Source: Skermanella mucosa (lineage in GTDB: Bacteria; Pseudomonadota; Alphaproteobacteria; Azospirillales; Azospirillaceae). From it: a stretch of DNA of 64,000 nucleotides. The DNA lies in NCBI RefSeq assembly GCF_016765655.2, contig NZ_CP086106.1:211001-275000 (forward strand), given 5' to 3'. Positions 8,538 through 16,363 of the stretch are shown here, one piece after another (the first letter of the stretch is position 1; every line of letters begins with the position of its first letter). The notes below the pieces were generated by a model, which saw nothing but the letters and a program-made list of their open reading frames with translations, did not search any database and was not told the DNA's origin. Made by a program: the position numbers and the translations under genes.

Positions 8538-9158
8538 TCATGAGTCCTCAAGCAGGAGGCGGAGTTTGCCGGCGGCGACCTCCGGCTTCTCGTGGATATC
8601 GAGGGTCGAGCGCGGACGGCCCTCATCGTCCAGCAGCAGCATCGTCGCCGTGTGGTCCATGGTATAGCCCCCGTCGTCCTGGGGAACCTTGCGCGAATAG
8701 GCGCCCAGGCTCTTGAGGGCGGCAGCGACCTGATCCGGGGCGCCGGTCACGCCGATAATGCGCGGATCGAACAGGTCGGTATACTCGGCCATGACGTCGG
8801 CCGTGTCGCGCTCCGGATCGACCGTCACGAACAAGGGTCGTACGGCTTCAGCCTGCGGGCCGAGTGCCTGGAGCGTGCTCGCCACGTAGGACAGCGAGGT
8901 CGGGCAGACGTCGGGACAGTGGGTGAAACCGAACACCACCAGCGTTGGCTTGGCCCGCAGGTCATCGGGCGTGAAGGCGCTGCCCGTCTCGTCCAGGAGC
9001 CGCCAGTCAGCTCCCTCGGCCATCGGACGACCAGGTTCGACCAGACCCTCGCGCAATGGTACGTCGCGCGATACCAGCCAGGTCAGCAAGGCGGCCGAGA
9101 TAACGACCATGCCGACGAGCGCCCACAGGAAGAAGCGGAGATTCCTCAGATTGGCCAT
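8538..9158 (-). CDS. SCO1/SenC family copper-binding protein (206 aa)
   Basis: It has one N-terminal membrane anchor (residues 8-30), then a thioredoxin-like fold with the copper motif C81-P-D-V-C85 in FGFTHCPDVCPTSL and a downstream His in YTMDHTATML. SCO proteins insert copper into, or reduce, the CuA site of cytochrome c oxidase. The gap to the PCu(A)C gene is 7 nt, so the two are translationally close; these chaperones are known partners in CuA loading. Confidence 0.92.
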   Translation of the reverse strand: MANLRNLRFFLWALVGMVVISAALLTWLVSRDVPLREGLVEPGRPMAEGADWRLLDETGSAFTPDDLRAKPTLVVFGFTHCPDVCPTSLSYVASTLQALGPQAEAVRPLFVTVDPERDTADVMAEYTDLFDPRIIGVTGAPDQVAAALKSLGAYSRKVPQDDGGYTMDHTATMLLLDDEGRPRSTLDIHEKPEVAAGKLRLLLEDS

Positions 9159-9165
9159 GGCATCC

Positions 9166-9633
9166 TCACTCCGGTCCCATGGCGCCGGGCTTGCCGACCT
9201 TGACCGGGACCTCGACCTGCCCGGCCTTCTCGAAGGTGATGGTCAGCGGGAACTGCTGGCCGACCTTCAGGCCACCTTTGAGGTCCATCAGCATGATGTG
9301 CGTCCCGCCGGGCCTCATCTCCAGCGCCCCACCAGGCGGGACGCTGAGCGGACCAGCCTCACTCATGCGCGAGACATCGCCTTCCTGTCTTGTCTGGTGG
9401 GCCACGGCATGGCCCGCAACTGGCGTTTCCATGGACAGGATACTGTCGGGCTCAGAGCCGGTGTTCCTGACCGCCAGATAGGTGGCGCCGGTTTTGGCGG
9501 ACGGTGTGGTGGCGCGCGCCCAAGCCTGCTCGACAACCAAATCACCTGCGGTTACCTCGGCGGCGTGCGCCACCGAGGTGATAATGGTGACGGAAACGGC
9601 AATGGCTGAGAGAAATGATTTCACCTTATCCAT
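9166..9633 (-). CDS. PCu(A)C periplasmic copper chaperone (155 aa)
   Basis: The ATG at 9633 is preceded by CAGGAGA; a longer frame to 9741 has no ribosome site. A signal peptide (about 1-24, ending AHAAE) is followed by a cupredoxin-like domain with the copper ligands of the H-x-M / H-x-M type: VAHQTRQEGDVSRM, then EMRPGGTHIMLM. It carries Cu(I) in the periplasm and hands it to CuA sites with SCO1, its immediate downstream neighbour. Confidence 0.9.
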   Translation of the reverse strand: MDKVKSFLSAIAVSVTIITSVAHAAEVTAGDLVVEQAWARATTPSAKTGATYLAVRNTGSEPDSILSMETPVAGHAVAHQTRQEGDVSRMSEAGPLSVPPGGALEMRPGGTHIMLMDLKGGLKVGQQFPLTITFEKAGQVEVPVKVGKPGAMGPE

Positions 9634-9789
9634 TCTCCTGGATTGAGCTGGCACTGGCAGCCGGGCGAACGCACTCTGTGCGGCTGGCTGGATGGCGCGT
9701 TTGAAACCTTGGGCACACTCTCCGGCGTTTTCGTCTGTCAATTCGATCAGGGATCGGCAGCTCGCAGCGAGCCTGGATCGGTTCGGCTG

Positions 9790-10350
9790 TCATGCTTCGT
9801 TCCTTTTATCCTCTATGGCCCCATTTAGCGGCAGCGCGTTGACCTTCTTGTCGGCGGCACGATCGGCAGCCCACGAATGCAGCAGCATTGCCGCGACGCC
9901 GCAGAAGATGGCTGCGTCGGCTAGGTTGAAGGCGGGCCAGTGCCAGCCGAGCGCATGGAAATCCAGAAAATCGGTCACCGCTCCCTGACGCACCCGGTCG
10001 ATCACGTTGCCGATGGCGCCGCCAATGACGCCGCCGATGGCCGCGGCCTCGATCCGGCCGTCGGCACGCCGGGCCCACACGATGAGAGCGGCCACTATGC
10101 CCAGGGTGAGGCCGACCAGCAGCCAGCGGCCGAGCGCCTCGTCGCTGCTGAGCATCCCGAAGCTGACCCCGCGGTTGAAGCCAAGTGTCAGGTTGAAGAA
10201 CGGGGTCACCTCGACGAGACGCGGAGGATCCATGACATGCTCAAGGATCACCCACTTGGATGCCTGATCGGCGGCCGCCGCAAGGAGGGCAACCGCCAGC
10301 GCCAGCCAGAGACCAGTTCTCCGGCTTGTGGCGTTTTCAGAGTTCGTCAT
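9790..10350 (-). CDS. lspA: Lipoprotein signal peptidase II, PbrC-like
   Basis: Four membrane helices and both aspartyl-protease boxes are present: GGAIGNVIDR and WPAFNLADAAIF, containing the two catalytic Asp. Signal peptidase II cleaves lipoprotein signal peptides in the inner membrane. I use the ATG at 10350, which follows AAAGG; a GTG at 10365 would overlap the ATPase stop. LspA homologues next to a Pb/Zn/Cd P-type ATPase and a MerR regulator are known as PbrC in lead-resistance operons. Whether this is the only lspA of the organism cannot be seen here. Confidence 0.92.
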   Translation of the reverse strand: MTNSENATSRRTGLWLALAVALLAAAADQASKWVILEHVMDPPRLVEVTPFFNLTLGFNRGVSFGMLSSDEALGRWLLVGLTLGIVAALIVWARRADGRIEAAAIGGVIGGAIGNVIDRVRQGAVTDFLDFHALGWHWPAFNLADAAIFCGVAAMLLHSWAADRAADKKVNALPLNGAIEDKRNEA

Positions 10351-10361
10351 AGCGCCTTTCT

Positions 10362-12524
10362 TCACTTCGCCCGGCGGAGCAGCCGCAGGGCGTTGAGGGT
10401 GACCAACACGGTGGCCCCGGTGTCGGCCAGGATGGCGAGCCAGAGGTCAGTGACACCGAGCAGGGTGGTGACGAGGAACACGGCCTTGAGGCCGAGGGCG
10501 ACCGCCACGTTCTGGTGGATGTTCGTCATCGTCGCGCGGGACAGCGCGATGAGGTCGGCAACACCCTCGACCCGGTTGCCCAGCAGGGCGGCGTCCGCGG
10601 TCTCCAGAGCGACGTCGGTCCCGCCACCCATGGCGATGCCGACATCGGCCGCCGCCAGCGCCGGGCCGTCGTTGATGCCGTCGCCCACCATGGCGACCGG
10701 TGCCCCGACCTTCAGGGCCGCGATCTCGCTCAGCTTGTTCTCGGGCAGAAGGTCCGCCTTGACCTCGATGCCGAGCTTCCGTCCGATGGCCTGCCCGGTT
10801 CGGCCATTGTCGCCGGTCAGCATGACGCTGCGGACGCCGAGCTCCCGGAGTGCCGCAATGCCCCGCAAAGCGTCAGGCCGCGGTTCGTCGCGCAGTGCGA
10901 TCAGGCCCACCGGCTGTGCGTCGGCCAGGACCACGACGACGGTCTTGCCCTCGTCCTCCAGGGCGGCGATGCGGTCGGCAGGGATGCTCTCCGGGCCGCA
11001 GCGTTCCAGCGCGTGGCGCGGCGAGCCGACCTCGACGAGTTTCCCGCCGACCACGGCCTGCGCCGCTCTTCCTGGAAGAGCCTTCTGCCCGCGTGCCGGT
11101 CGGAGCGGTATGCCGTCGCCCGCTGCCCGGTCCAGGATGGCCCGCGCGATCGGGTGGCTGGAGCCGTTCTCCACGGCGGCCGCCATCCCGAGCAGGGAGC
11201 GTTCGTTCCCCGTCAGCGACACCAGGTCGGTCACCTGCGGCCGTCCCTGTGTCAGCGTTCCGGTCTTGTCGAAAGCGATGGCGCGGACCCGGCCGATCGT
11301 CTCCAGGGCACCACCGCCCTTGATGAGCAGGCCGCGCCGCGCGCCGGCGGCGATGCCGGAGGTGATGGCCGCCGGCGTGGAGAGGACCAGGGCGCACGGA
11401 CAGCCGATCAGCAGCAGCGCCAGGCCGCGATAGATCCAGGTGTGCCAGTCCGCCCCGAAGGCGAGCGGCGGGACCAGCACGGTCAGGACCGCGACCAGGA
11501 TGACGAAGGGCGTGTACCGCGCGCTGAACCGCTCGATGAAACGCGCCGTCGGCGACTTGGACGCCTGCGCTTCCTCGACGAGGTGGATGATGCGGGCGAT
11601 GGTGTTGTCAGCTGCCGCCCGCATCACCCGGACCTGCAGTGCGCCGGTTGCGTTGATGCCGCCCGCGATGACCGCTGAGCCGACCTGCTTGGGAACGGGA
11701 ACCGACTCCCCTGTCACCGGGGACTCGTCCACGTCGGACTCGCCATCGACGACCTTGCCGTCGGCCGGGACGCGATCACCGGGCCGGACGAGCACCACTT
11801 GGCCGATCTCCAGGCGCGACGCCGGAACCTCGCGGGCGATCTCCCCGTCGATCACGAGAGCGGTTCGTGGCACGAGTGCCGCCAGCGCCTCGATGCCGGA
11901 CCGGGCCGAGCCCGCCGCAACACCCTCCAGGAGCTCGCCGACGGCGAACAGCAGGACGACGATCGATGCCTCGGCCGTCTCGCCGATAATGAGTGCTCCC
12001 GCGGTGGCGATCGACATCAGCATCTCGATGCTGAAAGGCGAGCCGACGCGGGCCAGGGCCAGTGCTCGGCGTCCGAACACGGCCAAGCCCACAAGAGCGG
12101 CGGGGACGAGAGCGTAGTCCTCCAGGGCAGGGGCGAACCAAGAAACCAGAAAGCCTACGGCGACGAAAAGCCCGATCAAGCCGGTCAGACGGGCCTTGGG
12201 CGTCATCCACCACGGCTGCTTCGCGGGAGCGGCGACGTCTGTCTCGCCTTCGACCAACACCGGGATGCGGTCCATGTCTTCGACGCCGAACCCGAGACCC
12301 CGGATCGTGCCCTCCAGCTGCTCACGGGGGGTCGCGGCCTCGTCAAGCTTCAACCTCAAGACCTGGGAGTGATAGCTCAGGCTGACGTCTTCGACGCCCG
12401 GGAGGCGGCCGACGGCCGTCTCGATTTTGGTCGCGCAGCTCGGGCAGTCCATGTGCGCAACCTTGTAGCGGAGAGTGCTTTTGCCCTCGGCCGCTAATTG
12501 CCCGATGTGTGCCTCGTCCAGCAT
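10362..12524 (-). CDS. Pb/Cd/Zn-exporting P1B-type ATPase (720 aa)
   Basis: All landmarks of heavy-metal P-type ATPases are present in order: one HMA domain with MDCPSC, the membrane metal site IGCPCALVLSTP, the phosphorylation loop DKTGTLTQG, the SHPIA motif and the hinge GDGINDGPALA. The last helices contain DTGATVLVTLNALRLL, as in ZntA/CadA/PbrA exporters of divalent Zn, Cd and Pb rather than the copper type. The ATG at 12524 follows GGGGAG. It is the first gene of the minus operon and is transcribed from a MerR-type promoter shared with the divergent regulator. Specificity among Pb, Cd and Zn cannot be settled from sequence. Confidence 0.93.
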   Translation of the reverse strand: MLDEAHIGQLAAEGKSTLRYKVAHMDCPSCATKIETAVGRLPGVEDVSLSYHSQVLRLKLDEAATPREQLEGTIRGLGFGVEDMDRIPVLVEGETDVAAPAKQPWWMTPKARLTGLIGLFVAVGFLVSWFAPALEDYALVPAALVGLAVFGRRALALARVGSPFSIEMLMSIATAGALIIGETAEASIVVLLFAVGELLEGVAAGSARSGIEALAALVPRTALVIDGEIAREVPASRLEIGQVVLVRPGDRVPADGKVVDGESDVDESPVTGESVPVPKQVGSAVIAGGINATGALQVRVMRAAADNTIARIIHLVEEAQASKSPTARFIERFSARYTPFVILVAVLTVLVPPLAFGADWHTWIYRGLALLLIGCPCALVLSTPAAITSGIAAGARRGLLIKGGGALETIGRVRAIAFDKTGTLTQGRPQVTDLVSLTGNERSLLGMAAAVENGSSHPIARAILDRAAGDGIPLRPARGQKALPGRAAQAVVGGKLVEVGSPRHALERCGPESIPADRIAALEDEGKTVVVVLADAQPVGLIALRDEPRPDALRGIAALRELGVRSVMLTGDNGRTGQAIGRKLGIEVKADLLPENKLSEIAALKVGAPVAMVGDGINDGPALAAADVGIAMGGGTDVALETADAALLGNRVEGVADLIALSRATMTNIHQNVAVALGLKAVFLVTTLLGVTDLWLAILADTGATVLVTLNALRLLRRAK

Positions 12525-12577
12525 GGTACTCCCCGTGAACATCGGAGGGCGGATGCCGCCGCCGTCTGAGTGTGCTA

Positions 12578-12608
12578 AACATGGACCCTGTAGCAGCTAC
12601 AGGGTCAA
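12578..12608 (-). promoter_or_regulatory. MerR-type promoter/operator of the metal operon
   Basis: Reading the minus strand, -35 TTGACC (12608-12603) and -10 CATGTT (12583-12578) are separated by exactly 19 bp. The perfect 11-1-11 palindrome GACCCTGTAGC-A-GCTACAGGGTC (12584-12606) fills the spacer. Over-long spacers holding a dyad are the signature of promoters untwisted by MerR-family activators, and this dyad resembles those of ZntR/CadR/PbrR. Confidence 0.88.
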
Positions 12609-12614
12609 GGGGCC

Positions 12615-13028
12615 ATGTCGGAGAAAATCACGTCGGTCGATCACACCATCGGCGCGCTGGGCAAGCTGACCGGCGTGAACATCGAGACCATCCGCTACTA
12701 CGAGCGGATCGGCCTGCTGCCCGAACCGGCGCGCAACTTAGGCAACTACCGCGTCTACGGGGAAACGCACGTCCGGCGGCTGACGTTTATCCGCAAAGCG
12801 CGCGGCCTCGGGTTCCCGATCGAAGCGGTGCGCCGAATGCTGGCCCTGTCGGACCAGCCGGACCGGCCCTGCGGCGAGGTGGACGCCCTGGTCGTCGAGC
12901 AGATGCGCGAGGTTGAGCGTAAGATCGCGGACCTGGAGCGGCTCCGGGCGGAACTCGACAGGCTCGCCCACCAGTGCCGCGGCGGGCTGGTTTCGGACTG
13001 CCGCATCATCGAGGCGTTGACACCGTGA
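12615..13028 (+). CDS. MerR-family metal-responsive regulator (ZntR/CadR/PbrR-like, 137 aa)
   Basis: The N-terminal winged HTH reads ALGKLTGVNIETIRYYERIGLLP, followed by a long dimerisation helix. Metal-binding Cys are at 86, 121 and 129 (RPCGE, HQCRG, SDCRI). The 35-residue spacing of the first two is shared by ZntR, CadR and PbrR, and the second gap of 8 lies between those of CadR and PbrR, so the metal is Zn, Cd or Pb but not resolved. AAGGGG precedes the ATG. The palindromic operator lies 8 bp upstream, consistent with control of the divergent ATPase operon and of itself. Confidence 0.9.
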   Translation: MSEKITSVDHTIGALGKLTGVNIETIRYYERIGLLPEPARNLGNYRVYGETHVRRLTFIRKARGLGFPIEAVRRMLALSDQPDRPCGEVDALVVEQMREVERKIADLERLRAELDRLAHQCRGGLVSDCRIIEALTP

Positions 13029-13059
13029 GGCATGGAGGGTCGTGGATCGGAAATACTGC

Positions 13060-13079
13060 GATATATCCGGTCTTATGTA
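13060..13079 (+). repeat. Left terminal inverted repeat of IS1595-type element
   Basis: The sequence GATATATCCGGTCTTATGTA is repeated exactly, in inverse orientation, at 14755-14774. Confidence 0.85.
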
Positions 13080-13158
13080 GCTGCCGCCACCAAGAGCGGC
13101 TTGCAAAGTACCCCCGACATGAGGAGCATAACCCCATCTTTTCAAGAGGATACGGGTT

Positions 13159-13590
13159 ATGGCCGAACCGCATGTCGTTGCCGCTTTGAAGGACAAGCGG
13201 GCCGAGTTGTCCGGCAGCATCGCCGATCTGGAAAAGCGGATCGGCCAGCACCGGGCCGATTTGTTGCATGTTGACGCGGTCTTGCGGCTGTTCGCGCCCG
13301 AGTTCGAGCCGGCAACGATCCCTCCAAGGGCGGTGCGCCGGCCCAACAGCTGGTTCAAGCCGGGCGAACTGGCCCGGTTGCTCCTCGAGGTGTTGCGAAC
13401 GGCGCCGGCGGCGTTGTCAGTTCGCGAGATCACCGTGCAGATCATAGAGCGCCGGGGGCTCGATCCCCAGGACGGCCGAACGGCGGAGCTGCTGCGCAAG
13501 CTGGTCAGCAATGCCCTGAACCGGCAGGCCGCCGATCTGGTGGAGCGGATCCAGGACGGTGTCCTGGTCAGTTGGCAGGTGCGCGAGTGA
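13159..13590 (+). CDS. IS1595-associated passenger protein of unknown function (143 aa)
   Basis: The N-terminal 40 residues form a likely coiled coil (ALKDKRAELSGSIADLEKRI and HRADLLHVDAVLRLF). The middle and C-terminal part (PGELARLLLEVL, LSVREITVQIIERRG, LRKLVSNALNRQ) looks like a winged-helix domain. AGAGGATACGGGTT precedes the ATG. It lies within the inverted repeats, convergent with the transposase, with stop codons adjacent at 13590/13591. A DNA-binding or regulatory passenger is a reasonable inference; I know no assigned function. Confidence 0.7.
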   Translation: MAEPHVVAALKDKRAELSGSIADLEKRIGQHRADLLHVDAVLRLFAPEFEPATIPPRAVRRPNSWFKPGELARLLLEVLRTAPAALSVREITVQIIERRGLDPQDGRTAELLRKLVSNALNRQAADLVERIQDGVLVSWQVRE

Positions 13591-14595
13591 TCAGGCGGCG
13601 GGGCGGCTGCGTTGCCAATAGCCGCAGAAATCGACAGACGGACCGGTGCGGGTGACCAGCACGAGGACGGTGCGCACTTGCAGGCCGTTGCTGTCGCGCC
13701 GGTGATCTTCCTTCCAGGAAGCCTCCCGCGCGTACCGAACCAGATAGACACCGGAGATGCGATGGTGATGCCCCATCTCGCCCCGGCGAAGTCTTGCGAA
13801 ATAAGCCTCCGCCTGGTTGGTGCAGGCCTCGTCGTTGGCGTACTCGACCGAGTGGTTGATCCGCCGGGTGTCGAACCGGGCATGCAGGGCGTTCCAGGCC
13901 GAAGACTCGTCGGCGTGCACCGTCGAGGCGCGATCGACCCTGGCCTTGATGAAGCTGGCGGCGGCATCCTCGCTGGCGAACACAGCGGGCAAGGTGCCGC
14001 CCAGGCTGGTGCCGGACAGCGCGCGTTCCCGGATCACCACGACGACCTGGCGCCGGCCGCTCCGGTTCTCCGCCAGACGCCGGTCTATGCGATCGTCCTT
14101 GCGGTTCGCGGGCCGGACGTGGCCGCCGACGTAGCAGCCGTCGATCTCGACGTGCCGCCCGGCGCCACCAAGCCGCAGGTCCTTGACCTCCGAGGCCATC
14201 GCTTCGCGGATCTTGTGGGCCAGCACGAAGGCTGTCTTGTATTGGACGTCGAGGTCGCGCGACAGCGCGAGTGCTGCCTTGCCCTTGACCTCGTCGCAGA
14301 AGATCACGACCGCCGCCAGGTAATCGCGGATCTCCAGCTTGTGGAAGGCGAACAGGGTGCCCGACGTCGGGCTGAAGTCGCGCCGGCAGGCCGAGCAGCG
14401 GAACCGCGGCGCCCCATTGGGCCGCGGACAGGACCAGCAGGTCGGACAGCCGCAGTGCGGGCACACCGGCGCCCCCTCGGTCTCCGGCCAGCGGATCGTG
14501 CAGAACAGCGTCCAGGCCTCATCCTCCTCCATCCGCAGGATCTGCTTCAGGCTGACGGTCCGGGCGGCGGCGCTCAGGAGAAAGTGCTGCGACAT
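13591..14595 (-). CDS. IS1595-family (ISXO2-like) transposase (334 aa)
   Basis: An N-terminal zinc ribbon (CPHCGCPTC and FRCSACRRDF) is followed by the DDE-type nuclease fold: HVEIDGCYVGGHV, then VHADESSAWN, then HSVEYANDEACTNQAEAYFARLRR. This order is diagnostic of ISXO2-like transposases. I start at the ATG at 14595, 9 nt after GGAG; a longer frame adds 15 residues without a better site. The frame is intact, so the element may be active. Confidence 0.9.
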   Translation of the reverse strand: MSQHFLLSAAARTVSLKQILRMEEDEAWTLFCTIRWPETEGAPVCPHCGCPTCWSCPRPNGAPRFRCSACRRDFSPTSGTLFAFHKLEIRDYLAAVVIFCDEVKGKAALALSRDLDVQYKTAFVLAHKIREAMASEVKDLRLGGAGRHVEIDGCYVGGHVRPANRKDDRIDRRLAENRSGRRQVVVVIRERALSGTSLGGTLPAVFASEDAAASFIKARVDRASTVHADESSAWNALHARFDTRRINHSVEYANDEACTNQAEAYFARLRRGEMGHHHRISGVYLVRYAREASWKEDHRRDSNGLQVRTVLVLVTRTGPSVDFCGYWQRSRPAA

Positions 14596-14754
14596 GGGCA
14601 ATCTCCGGCTTCGGCGATCCCCAGAGTCTACAGCGATCATGCCGCTGCGGAAGCACTATGTTCACTATATGTTCTTTTTTGTCAGTGACTTATCCGAAAG
14701 CCGCGACGATAGGGCACAATACTTCGTATTCCATCCTGCTCTGGTGGCGGCTGA

Positions 14755-14774
14755 TACATAAGACCGGATATATC
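14755..14774 (-). repeat. Right terminal inverted repeat of IS1595-type element
   Basis: Inverse, exact copy of 13060-13079. Confidence 0.85.
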
Positions 14775-14812
14775 TGCCGCTAAACCATGCATCGCCTTTT
14801 GATCGATGGTAG

Positions 14813-14846
14813 CTGAGGTGGACCCCGGAAATGGGGTCCACCTCAG
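14813..14846. repeat. Perfect hairpin at the broken IS110 end
   Basis: A 14-bp stem (CTGAGGTGGACCCC and complement) encloses a 6-nt loop at 14827-14832. It sits exactly where the IS110 transposase homology ends, so it may be two abutted IS ends or a terminator-like structure; neither strand has a T-run. Confidence 0.6.
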
Positions 14847-15830
14847 TCCGGGCGGCGCAGACCGCGACTTGAACGAGAGTCGTTTTGAGGTGAATGTTGC
14901 CCTTGCGGGCGGCCGTGCTCTTCTTCTTTCCGGCGCTCTCGTGATTGCCAGGGCAGACCCCGGCCCACGCGGCCAAGCGCTTGGCGTTGCCGAACACGGT
15001 CATGTCAATACCGATCTCCGCGTTGATCGCCACGGCGATCCGGCCGTCAACACCGAGGATCTGCCGGAGCAGATGCCGCTGCGCCGCGTAGGGCTGGGCC
15101 TTCTCCTGGATGCGCTCGTCAAGGGTACGCAGATCCGCCTTGATCGCCTCGACCCGCCGGAGGTGGAAGGCCAGCAGGTAGCGGTGATGCTCGGTCGGCC
15201 GTCCAGCGCCAGGGCCAGCGGCTCCAGCTTGCGGCACAAACTCCGCTCCGCCAGGTCCGCCATCTCCTGCGGCGTGGCGGTGTTCTCGATCAGCGCCTTC
15301 AGCATCGCCCGACCGGACACGCCGAACACCTTGCTGACCACGCTGGCCAACTTGATGTTGGCGCTCTCGAGCAGCTTGAGCGTGCGGTTCTGCTCGGTCG
15401 CCAGCGCCTCGGCCAAGGAGCGCCGTAGCCGGACAAGGTCACGCAGGTCGCGGATGGGCGGTGGTGGCACGAAGCTCGGCTTGACCAGGCCGTGGCGCAC
15501 CAGGTCGGCGATCCACTCGGCGTCCTTCACGTCGGTCTTGCGCCCCGGCACATTCTTAATGTGATGGGCATTGGCGACAATCAGCTCGAAGTGGCCTTCC
15601 AGGATGGTATGGACCGGTTTCCAGTAAATCCCGGTGCTCTCCATGCCGATATGCGTGACGCCCAGTTCCTTGAGCCAGCCCCGCATCGCCTCCAGGTCCC
15701 GGGTCAGGGTCGAGAAGGTTCGGATCTCCTTGCGCGGCTTGCGGTCGGCCTCGCCGATCAGCACACAGGCGACCACCGTCGCCTGATGGACGTCGAGACC
15801 GGCACAGCGTTCGATGATTGCTTCCATCAT
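14820..15830 (-). pseudogene. IS110-family transposase, frameshifted and 3'-truncated
   Basis: From ATG 15830 (after GGAGG) the frame gives the DEDD nuclease half: CAGLDVHQATVVACVL, HIGMESTGIYWKPVH, GRKTDVKDAEWIADLVR. Near 15200 the frame breaks, and the transposase_20 half continues in a second frame with LLRQILGVDGRIAVAINAEIG, AKRLAAWAGVCPGN and SAGKKKSTAARKGN. The protein stops about 80 residues short of a normal IS110 C-terminus, at a palindrome. Both defects argue that it is dead. Confidence 0.85.
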
Positions 15831-16229
15831 CGCCTCCGTGAAGCTGTTGCCATGGCGATCGCTGCACCGCAAGTCAAAGACAGAAGCTGTCCCCCGTGCT
15901 GGCCCGAACCGGGTCGCGACTCTCGGTGATGCCTGGATGCGGTACCGGTCAATCTCCTATGCGGGATGGATCACCTATCAGAATCCAACCTCCCTGCAAT
16001 CGCCGTCTGATAGATCGACACCTTCGGCGATCATCTCCAGCGGCTTCACCATTTTTTCGTGAACCGGTGGTGCGCGCCCGCGCGCAGGGGATCTCCTATC
16101 TAGCTTCTTTATGCCTGCGTATCAGTTGGCCTGTGTCAGCTTGGCGGTTGGGCAACCGTATTAGACGGATCAACGAGTGCCACGCCGATCGTTAGCCGTT
16201 CCCGACCAAAAAGAATTTTATTAAAATTT
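15831..16229. other. Gap between IS110 remnant and trxB remnant
   Basis: No gene is supported. The last 40 bp become AT-rich (AAGAATTTTATTAAAATTTA) just before the 44-bp palindrome. Confidence 0.5.
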
Positions 16230-16273
16230 ATCGAGCAATGGGTCCCCGCCTAGGCGGGGACCCATTGCTCGAT
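16230..16273. repeat. 44-bp perfect palindrome
   Basis: Two 22-bp arms meet with no spacer; the centre is GCCTAGGC at 16248-16255. The arm starts ATCGAGCAATGGGTCCCC. It lies about 90 bp before the trxB breakpoint and follows an AT-rich stretch. It could be a head-to-head junction of two mobile-element ends or a protein-binding or resolution site. Confidence 0.85.
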
Positions 16274-16363
16274 TCGCCAACCTGCTTTACTAACGTTTCG
16301 ACATTCAGGTAAGTTTTGGACAGCAAGTAGGAGGTTACCATTTATGTGTAGGGGCACTATAAG

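Larger units (their letters stand above)
13060..14774. mobile_element. Complete IS1595-type element with passenger gene (about 1.7 kb)
   Basis: Perfect 20-bp inverted repeats end the element, and similarity continues inward for about a dozen more bases. Inside are a zinc-ribbon DDE transposase on the minus strand and a convergent passenger ORF on the plus strand. No 8-bp target duplication is visible; only a 3-bp TGC match flanks the ends, so one side may have been rearranged after insertion. Confidence 0.8.

Noticed and set aside
5635..12524. A full Salmonella-type scsABCD copper operon
   Set aside because: Only the ScsB-like and DsbA-like parts correspond; the other genes are a P-type ATPase, LspA, PCu(A)C and SCO1.
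12572..13967. Long open frames on both strands over the merR gene
   Set aside because: merR has the HTH, the metal cysteines, a ribosome site and an operator; the overlapping frames have none.
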